This document shows positions 50,498 through 62,265 of a stretch of 64,000 nucleotides of DNA, piece after piece. Each line of letters begins with the position of its first letter. Within the stretch, counting starts at the first letter, position 1. The position numbers and the translations under genes were made by a program. The DNA comes from Panax quinquefolius. Lineage: Eukaryota > Streptophyta > Magnoliopsida > Apiales > Araliaceae. The DNA is taken from positions 125,554,161 to 125,618,160 of the forward strand of contig CM035171.1 of the NCBI GenBank assembly GCA_020205615.1, given 5' to 3'. Under the pieces are notes generated by a model. That model was not told where the DNA came from and made no database searches. It was given only the letters and a program-made list of their open reading frames with translations.

Positions 50498-52541
50498 AAG
50501 GAGGGAGGTTGTAAGACCCCAACTTTATAAATAAAATTGAATTTCCTCTAATTATTATTATGAATAATAAGGTATTAATTTGATATAATTCTCGTTATGG
50601 GTGAAATGTGCAAATTTTGCAAAATATGCAAGTGGTTATAAAATAATCATCATTGTCAGGGAATATTCGCTTTGGTCGTGGAATATTCTTGTTGTTGGGA
50701 ATATTCGTGACGACTCAAGTAGCCATTGTGGGCCCCATAATGTAATAATTGTCGGATAAAAGAAAACGACAAGTTTGAAGTTTTTATAAATTACTACAGT
50801 AGTTGTTACAAGGTTAACAATCATTGAATACCCGGTGGTTAAAAATACGAATAATGCTGTGGATGCACAAGATTGATGAATTATCGATCCTTACGTAAGA
50901 AGGCACTACTCAATAATTGTTACAATGAGTTATCGCTCAATATTTTATTTTATCGATTCAATAATTGTCATACGTTGATATTTTATATTATCATTTGTTT
51001 CAATAATTATCACCGCACAAGATTTCCCATTATCGATCAATAATTCATATTATTTGAATAATATTATTAGATAGCATTATTGGCAATGTCTAGAAAGTTT
51101 CATAAGGAGAGGTTTGTTCACCTAATCATGGCAAGAAGGAGAAATTCTTATTGAAAAGCCCCTCTTTCCCGAGAAATCTATTCGTCATTATAAATATGAT
51201 TCTCGTAATATTATTTATAAATAATTAATTATTGATTCATATGATAAGAAAATATTTATTTTATGTGGATATAAATGTTGGATATATTTATTGTGGTTAA
51301 AAATGAAGGAGTTAATGTTGATGTGTTTTATCAGTATTTTTGTCGAAATGGAGGTATTAAAAATTAAACCACTGTTTTTGAGATATATTGAGTGAGTTAT
51401 AATTTTTAATCTGACCGCTGGATCGTTGTAATTTTTGGATATGTTATACATATATAAGTTGAGTATATGTCCATAAATTTTGAACCGTTAAAACCGAACG
51501 TATGATTTGTTATGAATTTTAAGAGGTGACCGGTTCGTAAATTGTCAAGTATCCGAATTTAGCATTTTGGTGGAAAATTCTAGAATCGAGTGGGCCCCAC
51601 TTGTGGTTGGTGAAGAAATGTGCTAAATTTTATTTCAAATGTGGTGGGTGGGAATAAGAATAGTAAAGCCATCAAAGTTGCAGTCAAGTCTGCTAAAAAT
51701 TTTCCTATAAATAGAGGGCTAAGTTAATTGAAAATAACACCGTAAACATAAGCTTTTCTTTCTCTCTAGATTATCGAGTGTATTTTGTGAGTATTTAGAT
51801 ATTTTGAGAGTTTCTATTCATCGCTGCAAGTTTTCTTCAAATTTTATACCGATATTCCCATCGTAAGATCGATATTTTCGAGGTAAAGGGTGTTATATTC
51901 TTCTTAAAATGATATTTTCTTCAATATCATTATACCAAAATATTGGTATGAACTTTTATCTAATTTGGAACATTTTTTGTGCTCTGGGGTTACTATTCAC
52001 GATACTCAAGACTATTCACTTATCACTAAGACTATTCAATTTAAAAATGAAATTTTCTTCTTTTGCCTAAGATGTCTATTATGGTTACTATCTTTGATCA
52101 GATCCATGTTTTGATCTTTATTCTTGAATTTTACTTCAAAATTAGTTATTATGGAGTATTATTGATCTTCGATAAACTGCTATACTTAATCCTTACTATT
52201 TGTCCTTCCGTCTTCACTAGATTCGCTTTTTTAAAATATTTTTCATCATCCTCAACCCAAAATGATGATATTATGAATATCTTTGGTCCAGAAGGCAAAG
52301 ATGAATGATTAATCGATGAATATCTTTGGGTCTGTAGTATGAAGATGAACAAGTGTAAGAGATGAATAATGACCAACTGGTGATATAAAATGAATATCTT
52401 TCGCATGTAGTGCAAAGATGAATATTGATTAAAGATGTATATTGATTGTTGTTACAGGATAAAATATTGATAATGAACTTTTAAATCTTAGAAGATAGTA
52501 GAATTTTTCTACTGACTCTTCTAATGGATTGTCAAGCTTCG

Positions 52542-54886
52542 TGGACGCCCCAAAATTAGGTATACATCACCCATCTTGGTAGTCGATACATGGTATGTAA
52601 TTTAAATACAACTTATTAATATAACTGCTGTAGGTATAATAATCGACATAAATCGTGAGAAGTTTGAATACAAATATTGTCTACTAGATATTATACAAAC
52701 TCAAAAGGAGTCCTCATTACAATTATTATCACACTATTTCACGTATCAAAGTGAGGACTACTAATGCTATCCTCCGACCATTACTCCATTCCCCGACTCG
52801 TCCCAATTTATGTTCTCATTTTCTCAAGAGTAATGAAAGAAAAGGTGAGCTCAATCTAGCCCAATAAGAAATATTATGACTAAGATAATGCAGTAATAAA
52901 TTATCAATAGTTTCAACATTGTTAAACCGATAAAATATAATAAACATCAAGTTTAATCGCAATTGAACAAGCAATCCATTAAAAGAGTCAAGTAGAAAAT
53001 AAAATCTACTATCTTTTATGATTTAAAAGGTTTTCATCATCGTTATAACCGAGACTCACTTTTAATAAATAATCCACATCATCGAATCACCCCGCACTAC
53101 TGGCCAAGGATATTCTTTAAGATCACGCACTACAATTATTCCTCGCACTACGGGCCAAGAATAGTTGTAGTATTCATTAATGGTCATGATCATGCCAACA
53201 ATCGCCCATCAATGCACTACTACCATCGAGGACTTTTTACCACATCATTTGTAACATTACGGCCATGATTACATAACCGAATAATCCTCGGTCATAATCA
53301 TACCAAGTCCATCCATGCCTCTAAAAGCCACATACGACTTTTAAAAAAAAAAAATATAAATATGAGGATGATGACAATGATATAAGAATTCAATAAAACA
53401 AGTTCAAGAATTAAGTTATTCATGAACTAATAACATCCAAATCACAACATGATAATCGCTTTTGTAGAGTAAAATTCAAGAATGATCAAGAATATTTCCA
53501 TGAAAAGATATTGGATGAAACGCAAATATCAAGGATATTCTACTAATTTCATGGAGTATAGAAGTCAAAGTTTTAACCAACTGGGTATAATAAAGAATGG
53601 AATAACAAAAGAAATCACCACGCATGCGCAGACTTGATGCATGTGTTATTCCAATGTAATAATAATAACGGAACCGTGTCGTGAAATTCACAACCGACAT
53701 GTGATGTTCCAAATAATAATAAAGATGGAACTGCATCCTGTAAAACACACGATAGATATTCCAACAGAATGATAAAGATGGAACCAGTCCGGTAAAACAC
53801 ACACATGCACGGATGTTCCAATGAATAATAAAGATTTTAACCAGTCCTGTAAAACACACGCATGTGATGTTCCAAATGTAATAATAAGAATGGAATAAAA
53901 GAAGAAGATCACCAAGTATAGGGGATTCACAGATACAAAGTTATTCCAAATGTAATAAATAAGAATGGAATAACAAAAGAAGTTCTCTTCATGAATACAA
54001 AAGAATAACACTTTTACGGTACAACAAATAATATTCTCTATCTTAAGAAGAACTGAATATCGCAAAGTGAAGTAAAGGTATCATTTTTTCTTTCTCTCTA
54101 TAGTTTTTCTCTGTAGTTTCAAGTGAATTTGTAAAGAAAATAATGAAGGAACGAGTTTCTATTTATAGGAAAAATAATGCATAGTAATTAATCCATGAAC
54201 GTCCAGATTGATTTACTTTAACTGATTTTATCCATATTTAAAGCAAAATCTTTTAAATAAAATATAATATATTCTATTTATATAAAAATATTTTACTATG
54301 CAAACACTATGCAACACTACGCAAAACACTACGCAAAACACTATGCATAATAAAACATAATATATTTTATTTATGTAATAACTTTAATAAAGTATTCGCT
54401 TTTATATAAAAGATGTTTCTATTTTATTACGCTAATAATAATAATAAAACAAAACGTCATTATCGCTATAATAATTCATATTATTAATCGACTAATAATG
54501 GAATCAAACCGAGTGACTTTCACATAAAGATCAATAATCAATACCGCGCGCTACTACGCAACCACACGACATCGCATTTTTTTACTACCGAGTAGTTTAA
54601 CAAAGATCAACCCGTAGAAACTTCCGTTATTTCAATAAAATATTTTTGTCGCTTTTCAATCCGACAATAATTTTGTCAGGTCCACCAATGATTGAGTCAT
54701 TGTATTTAATATTCCCCGCTAAACCTAATATTCCCTCACCAATCGAATATAATATAACCACTCAGATACTTTTGCAAAATTTATAAATATTACCCACAAC
54801 TATAACATTATATCAAATTATTCCATAATATTCAAAAATAATATTTATGTAAAATTCATCTTTATTTATAAAGCCGGGGTCTTACA
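52542..54886 (-). mobile_element. LTR copy I (family 3), reverse orientation
   Basis: On the minus strand it begins TGTAAGACCCCGGC at 54886 and ends TTGGGGCGTCCA at 52542. Same family as copies A, B and C, with the internal GTTTTAC..GACTGGTT repeats at about 53.6-53.9 kb. It abuts truncated LTR H directly. The purine tract of its element (complement of ACTCCCTTCTTAT) follows at 54887-54899, so this is a 3' LTR. Confidence 0.8.
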
Positions 54887-55480
54887 ACTCCCTTCTTATG
54901 AAATTTCGCTTCGAAATTAGGGTACGACTGGTATGTCAAGAGGTAAGGATACCTTGATTTCATTTTAGATTCTAACTCCTAAGTCATTTCTCAACATCGT
55001 GGTTCTTCCACAAAACTGACTGAGGTATAACCCTCGAGCGTAGAATATGTTCCTTCTTATCCAAAATTTGAACAGAACTCTTCATACGCCAAATCTTCCG
55101 CTATTTTGTCCTGGTTCTAACTCAATAATATGGTTCGGGTCTTTCACATATTTACGTAATATGGATACGTGAAAAACGTTATGAACACGTAGACATATTT
55201 CGCAGAAACGTAGTCCATATAGCTACGCCCTACTCGATCGAGGATTAAAATGGACCGATGAATCGAGGATTAAGTTTTTTTTCTTTCCAAATCTTGTAAC
55301 TCCTTTCCATGGAGCAACTTTAACAACACATGATCTCCTATATCGAATTCCACGCCCTTTCACTGAAGATCAAGATAACTCTTTTGTCGATTTTGTGAGG
55401 TTTTTATACGTTCATTCGGATCGCTTCAATCTTTTCCGTAGTCATACGCATTTCAACTCGTCCCAACAACGTTGTTTCAC
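54887..55480 (-). pseudogene. 3' end of pol (integrase tail and chromodomain), reverse, truncated
   Basis: Minus-strand remnants of the post-integrase region and chromodomain (words matching VIPQ..VLW.NH, GDHVLLK, and the segment also seen at 31396-31500). It is cut off at about 55480, where a forward LTR lacking its first bases begins. It belongs to LTR I. Confidence 0.7.
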
Positions 55481-58229
55481 ATTTTATCAATAAAGATTTA
55501 AATTTTTGTTTAAATAATTTTTAATATTATGGTGTGAATTTAAGATAATATTATAGTCATGGGTAGATTTATAAATTTTGCAAAGTATGCAAAGTGCAAG
55601 TGGTTATATTATATTCGATTGGTCTGGGAATATTCTATTTAGCAGGAATATTCAGACAACTACCAATCATTGGTGGACCCCATAATGTAATTATCATTTT
55701 GATCGAGAAAACGACAAAAATATTTTATGAAATAACTACGGAAGTTTTACCGCTGATATCGCTGAACTACTCTAGTAAAAGTACAAAGAATACGTGGTCG
55801 CATAAGAAGACACCAGATCGATTATCGATGCTTATGTGAGAAGTCACCTTTGATTCCATTATCACGATTAATAATATGAATTATTATAATGATAACGACG
55901 CTTTTGTTTTATTCGTATTATTAACGTAATAAAATGTAAACATCTTTTTATATAAAATGTAATACTTTATTAAAGTTATTCTATAAATGTAATATATTAT
56001 ATTTTATTACGCATAGTGTCGCATGTTGTTTCAGATAAAGGTTTTTCAGATATAGTGTCATATAGTTTTTGCATAGTAAAATGTTTTTATATAAATAGAA
56101 TATATTATATTTTATTTAAAAGATTTTGCTTTTAAATATGGACCGCCGATTAAAGTAAATCAATCTGGACCGCTCATGGATTAATTACTATGCATTCTAT
56201 TTTCCTATAAATAAGCTCATTCCTTCATTATTTTCTTATTTAATTCAATTAAAAACTCTAGAGAGAGAAATTATGTAGAGAAGTTTATAGAGAGAAAATC
56301 TATAGAGAGAAAAGAAGAAGAGTATTCTCGCTACTTCACTTTGATAATATTCGTTTCTTCTAAGGTAGGGAATATTATTTGTTGTAATTCGTAAAGGGGT
56401 GTTATTCTTCTTATTCATGAAGAGAACTTCGTTATTCCATTCATTATTATTCGCTGAATAACTCGTAAAAGTGGTATACCCTATACATAACTCAGATACG
56501 CCAGAGATACCCTATACTTGTGAAATCCTTATATTATTCCATTCTTATTTATTCTCGTTGAATAACTCAGATACGCTTAATCCCCTATACTTGGTGATCT
56601 TCTTCTCGTTATTCCATTCTTTATTATTATTCGTTGAATATCCCCGCTCAGGTGTTTTACACCGATTCGGTTCCATTGCTTATTATTCCGCATTTATTAT
56701 TCTCGTTGAATATCCCGTCTCGTGTGTTTTACACCGATTCGGTTCCATTGTTTATTATTCAAAGATTTATTATTCTGTTGATCATCCCGCTTGTGAATTT
56801 CACCGACTCGTTCCGTTATTATTATTCTCGTTGAATAACTCGCTCATGCGCGCCAAGTACCGCATTTACGGTGATTTCTTTTGTTATTCCATTCTTTATT
56901 ATACCCAAATTGGTTAAAACTTTGACTTCTATACTCCATGAAATTAGTGGAATATCCTCGATATTCGCGTTTCATCCAAAGATCTTTCATGGAAATATTC
57001 TTCCGATCATTCTTGAATTTTACTCTACAAAACAAAGATTTCGTTGACAAATTGACGTTAATAATTCCTAGATAAATTAATTTTGAACTTGTTTTATTGA
57101 ATTATTATGTCATTGTCATCATCCTCATGTTATATTATGTTATCTTCGCTTACGCAAGAGATGAACTTAGTATGATTATGACACTGTGGATCATTCTAAG
57201 ATAATCACGGCTTGTTATAAATGATGTGATAAAAGTCCTCAAAGTATTCGTGAATGCAAAGTTGGATGGATAGTTTTTGGTATGATTATGACTGTGGGTG
57301 ATTCTAAGATAGTCAGTCATTTAACCATTGATAATTTGATGAAAATCCTCGACCGTGGTATGTGGATGATTAGATATGGTGGTTTATTTATTGTCGAGTC
57401 TCAAATGATAAAAAAATTGATGAAAACCTTTAAAACCTAAAAGATAGTAGATTTTATTTTCTACTGACTTTTTAATGGATCAGATATTCACCGCAGCTTA
57501 AACCGGTTGTCTATTGTATTTTATCGCTTAACACTGTTCAAGGCTAATGATAATTTATTTCGCATTATCTTAGTCATAATATTTCATCGGGCTAGTTGAG
57601 CTCACCCTTTCTTTCACCGCTTTCTTCGTGAAATGAGAACATAGCCGGGACTTAGCCTGGGAACGGAGTAATGGTCCAGAGGATAGCATTAGTAGTCCTC
57701 ACTATTTCGTGAAATAGTGTGATAATAGTTGTAATGAGGACCTTTCGAGTTTGTATAATATCTAGTAGACAATATTTGTATTCAAACTCACGCTTATACG
57801 TCGATTGCATACCTATATATATATTAAGTAAGTAGATTGAATTTATGTACCATGTAAGTGGCGACCCAAGACGGGTGACGATACCTAATTTTGGGGGCGC
57901 CACAGCAGTATCGTAGCTTAGGATACGATCCCCGCTAAGATGTGAGAATAGTACCAGAGGGGAGAGACGGGAATACTCTTCGCCAAGTATGACCTACCTA
58001 AGTTTATTTGGTATTTGATTGGCTCACGAGTATAGTGATAATATGTCGTATGTCAATTAACCCTTATTTTTTGTGGCAAAGTTGTTTGAAAATGGCATCC
58101 GAGAATGTTGAGAATAAGAATGGAGCATGTGAGACCGCTGATTCTCCATGATCAATAATCGTGCAATGTGCAACAGATGGCGATAATCCTCCCGTAAACA
58201 ACAACACCGATCAATCGACGAACGACAGA

Positions 58230-60030
58230 CGCTTAAAAGGTTTTTAGAATTCATGCAACATCAAAGTAAAGCGATTCTCGCCCAAAACGTAGGTGGAAAC
58301 ACTTGAAAACTCTCAAGCGGCCACCGCTAAACAATTCAAGGAGCGGGACCACCGGAGTTTAAGGGAGAGCCAAAACCACTTCGCTGAAGCATGGATAAAG
58401 CAGATTACCAAGATATTTGATGTCTGGGATGCTCCGAGGAGCAAAAGGTTCCTTTTCCGCTTTTTTATGTGCGCTTTGAGAGGCAGACATCGGTGGGAAT
58501 TCCAGAAACGACTCAACTCATCAGATCAAGATATCTTCGGGAGAAGTTCCAGAGTCGTTTCAACGACAAATACTTTCCCGAAAGTATTCGCCATAATGAA
58601 GGAGGTGGAGTTTATCAAGTTGAACAAAACAATACGACCGTGTCGCAATACGAGGCAAAATTTTATGAGTTATCACGGCCAAGGCCCCACTGGTGGATAA
58701 TGAAGAGAGAATGGCGCTAATGTTTTTAAGAGGTTTGAAGCCGTAGATACGCCAACATCTTATTTCTCATAAACCGTGTTTTTATTCAGATGTTGTAAAT
58801 AGGCTCGCTTAGTGGAGCGCGATAACGAGTCAACGCGAACTAAAAGAGAGCAACCGCAAAAATTATAATACCAAATGAGAGAAGTCATCAAGGTTATGAC
58901 AACAAGCGTGAGGGAATCAACAAAGCCGATATGGTAACCACTTTTTGTGGTAATCGTGGCCAAAATAATAAGAATGGACATTTCAAGAAAAGGAGATTCA
59001 ACAATGATGGAAAGACGCCAAGACCAAAGACCCGTTGTTAAGGAAGGAGAAGGACCACCTATTATATGCTTCAAATGCGAGGAGAGGGACACATCATCCG
59101 AATCGCGCTTACGCCGGCATCCAAAGCATGTTATAATTGGGAAGAGAAGGTCACTTAGCTCGATTTTGTCGCCATCAAGACAAATTCAACTAGGATGGAG
59201 GCACCAAAGGTCGTCCTGCATAAACCAAAGCCTGTAGAGTTTAAGAGAGAGCTTTTTTTTTTCTCGTGACGAGGAACCCGAATAAAATTATCACGTAAGT
59301 TAATCATAAGCTCATAAGTCTATACCGTGTTAGATACCGCTTCTACCCACTCTTTTATTTCACCTAGTTGTGTTCAACGCTTGAATTTGACCAAGAAGTT
59401 AAACTTTGACTTATTGGTTGAAACTTCGCTAAGTAGGAGCCTTCGCTATCGCTTACTATTTTTAAATCTTGTTTAATTCAAATAAACATTTTCACGCTAA
59501 TTCGTCGATCTTATCTTTTTGAAAATATTTGCCTTTGATGTGATTTTAGGAATCAATTGGTTAGCTACTCATCATGCTTTTCGTAAGGTTGTTAGCTTTT
59601 ATATTTATAACAACCTCATATACCTAATTCAAAGTAACCAAACCCTAAAGTTAATCATCATCATATCAGCCATAAGTAAAGAGCCCCGAACCTTTCGTTG
59701 TTGACTTCCTTGTGTGGAATGCACCAAGCTTTATTTTCTCAGAGGCAACATCGTGAATGAAGATGGCAAGTTTATAGGTATCATTGTGAGGTGCTATCTC
59801 AGTTAAAGGATGTAAGTCATAGCTTGGTATCAATGTGACGTACTATCCAAGTTGGATGAGAGTCACAGCTTTGAATGATATTTCTATTATTAATAAATTT
59901 TCGGCGATTCTTGAAGACTTCTTAGCCTACTTAGAGCGTGAAATCGAATTTTGTATAACCCCAAAGATAAAAAACCCATTTCTTAAACCTCAAATATTTC
60001 TTCAACTAAAAGGATCTGCTTACGTGGATT
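58230..60030 (+). pseudogene. gag, protease and fused RT/RNase H remnant of the B/C element
   Basis: gag words: TAKQFKER, AEAWIKQITKIFDVWD and NDKYFPESI/FPKVFAIM in alternating frames (58.29-58.7 kb). A decayed knuckle IICFKCEERDT lies at about 59.06 kb. Protease FDVILGINWLATHHA is at 59.53-59.58 kb. The N-terminal RT word EREIEFCI (59.93 kb) is followed within about 70 bp by RNase H-like words (LKYFFN-type, 59.99 kb), so most of RT is deleted. Confidence 0.7.
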
Positions 60031-62170
60031 ATGATGAAAGTCATAATAAAAGCATTGGACTAATGAAAATCATGGGTATACGTGGTATTAGTAAGTGTTA
60101 TAATGAGTTATGTTGGTTAGTATGTGAAAACATGAAAGTTTCTTAGAAATCACAAAGAGTTGAAAATCGATTTTGGTGAAAAACGAATATGAAATTCAAT
60201 CGACCATATCTCCTATTATATTTTGAATTTTTGAATGTGGTCAAGTCCTAGAGTTAGATCTATGAGTTACCTAACTAATCCAAGTGGAATTACTGGAAAA
60301 GGTGTTGTAGATTTTGTGTGGACTGATTTTAGCAAAGGAGTGCAAAGCTGCAAAAAACCAAAAAGTCAGTCGCCGCCATGATTTTAGAGGGCTGTTTTGG
60401 CCACTTAAATTATGAGAAAAATTCTGGCCTTTTGGGACATGAAAGTATATGGTATAAAGTACCTCCTGTCCAAAAATGAGCTCATTCTCGACTTAAAATG
60501 AGCAAGTTATGACTACTATTTCAATATTTAGGTTTTTCCGATTTAAAACGCTATAACCGAGTTCTATAACTCCATGACCATGAAATTTAAACCGAGGCTC
60601 ACGTTAACATGTGTAAGGTCCCGCCAAGATTTGGGAATTTTTGGAGTTAAACTTGAGGTAGCTAATTTTTAAGGAATTAATTAGAAATTGATTTTGAAAA
60701 ATAGTAAATGAATTTTAAAAATTCGAGAAAAATATATTTTCATTATGGGACTATATTATGCTAAATCCCTTAAAAGAAATATTTTTGGGACTGATTTGGT
60801 ATTTTTCATGAAAATAGTTTAGTTACAAACATATGAGTTAAATATGTTATGTGAAGTAACAAAGTTGAAAAAATAGGATTTTATGGCCATTGAGATCCTA
60901 TATGTAGTATATGCATATTTTTTGATGAGGATTTGATAATTGGTGATGATATCTTATGAGTATGGCATTTTGAATGATTAAATGCATTATATGGTAAAGC
61001 GTAAACAATCGAGATAAATTGTTTATAAATTTAAGAAGTGATTAAAATATTGTTGTAATATTAATGATATTAGATTATGAGATTATTAATGATTGATAAC
61101 ATGGGGATATTCTTGAATCCTCGGATAAATTATATTATAAATGTTTAATATTTATCCTTTATCTCATTCGATCGATTCTTTATATCATTATCCTCATGTT
61201 TATATTACGTTGAAAGTCATCTCGTGGGCTCGTAGAAAGTATAGATGGACTTGGTATGATTATGACCTGTGGATTGATTTTGAAAACAGATAATCATAAC
61301 CGTAATTGAAAACACGATTATCTTCGCCGTCAGAAGTGTATGGATAATTTGTGGTCGTGATACTAATGAATACACGATTATCTTCGTCAGTAGTGTATGG
61401 ATAATTCGTGGTCGTGATACTAATGAATACACGATTATTATCTTCGTCGAAAGTGTATGGATAATTTGTGGTCGGATACTAATGAATACACGATTATTTT
61501 CGTCAGTAGGTATGGATAATTTGTGGTCGTGATACTAATGAATACACGATTATCTTTCGCACGAAAGTGCATGGATAATTTGTGGTCGGATACTAATGAA
61601 TACACGATTATCTTCGCCGTAGTGCATGGATAATTTGTGGTCGTGATACTAATGAATACACAATTATCTTCGCCAGAAGGTATGGATAATTTGTGGTCGG
61701 ATACTAATGAATACACGATTATCTTTCGTCAGAAAAGTATGGATAATTTGTGGTCGTGGATACTAATGAATACACGATTATCTTCGTCGTAGTGTATGGA
61801 TAATTCGTGGTCGTGATACTAATGAATATCCTCGCCTCAGAAAAGGTGGATGATTCGATGATATGAATTAATTATCGAAATGAGTCTCAAAGAATGAAAT
61901 ATTAATTCATGGATGTGGTAAAAGTCATCTTCGTCAGAAAGTATCGATAGACTTGGTATGATTACCAAGGATTATTTAAGATAATCACGATCAGATTGAA
62001 AAAACACTAATATCCTCGCCAAACAAAGTGCATGGATAATTCGTGGTCGTGATACTATTAAGTCAAGGCCTCAAAGATTATTGGTTTTATAGCTTGTATA
62101 TCTTCGGCCCAGAAGCAAAAGATGAATTGATAATGAATATCTTCGATTGATCATAAGATGAATTTAATAA
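60031..62170 (+). mobile_element. Unassigned insert with a diverged LTR-like segment
   Basis: No pol similarity. From 60610 (TGTAAGGTCCCGCC) onward the sequence looks like the start and middle of another, diverged LTR. It includes the GTATGATTATGACC/GATAATCA hairpin region typical of family 3 and carries a large minisatellite. At about 62175 internal sequence of the host element resumes (GGTATCCTCACC). 60031-60609 resembles nothing I recognise. Confidence 0.45.
61305..61830 (+). repeat. Minisatellite, about 57 bp unit, 9 copies
   Basis: The unit is GGATAATTTGTGGTCG, then GATACTAATGAATACACG, then ATTATCTTCG plus a variable 8-12 nt patch, then GTATG. CACGATTATC and GATAATTTGTG in each unit can pair as a hairpin. 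Unit-to-unit differences are almost all in the patch (e.g. TCAGTAGT, TCGAAAGT, CCGTAGT, CCAGAAG) and at TGGTCG(T)GATAC. Spacers differ only by noise, so this is not a CRISPR array. Repetitive minus-strand frames here are artefacts. Confidence 0.92.
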
Positions 62171-62265
62171 TTTTTAACGATAAAGGTATTCAAGGTATCC
62201 TCACCTCTTATCATACTGTGTACGCAATTCTAATTTCGAGGGCTTAAATTCCATAAGGAGGGGAG

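Larger units (their letters stand above)
39963..52541 (+). mobile_element. Gypsy (Tekay/Del-type) retrotransposon with two LTRs (F/H), carrying a nested solo LTR
   Basis: 5' LTR F is 39963-42428 (TGTAAGACCCCAAC...GGGGGCGCCA), with primer site TGGTATCAAAG at 42431. The internal region is 42429-50509, with polypurine tract AAGGAGGGAGG at about 50498. 3' LTR H is 50510-52541 and truncated. F and H share GTTGGATATATTTATTGTGG and TGGATCGTTGTAATTTTTGG. Solo LTR G interrupts the RNase H region. H lacks about its last 400 bp because an oppositely oriented LTR starts at 52542. Confidence 0.85.

Noticed and set aside
61217..61716. Repetitive minus-strand protein (YSLV/ITTTNYP repeats)
   Set aside because: Translation of the 57 bp minisatellite; frame changes follow the unit length.
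61305..61830. Regularly spaced repeats resembling a CRISPR array
   Set aside because: Plant nuclear context, no distinct spacers; units are contiguous and the variable patch is 8-12 nt of related sequence.
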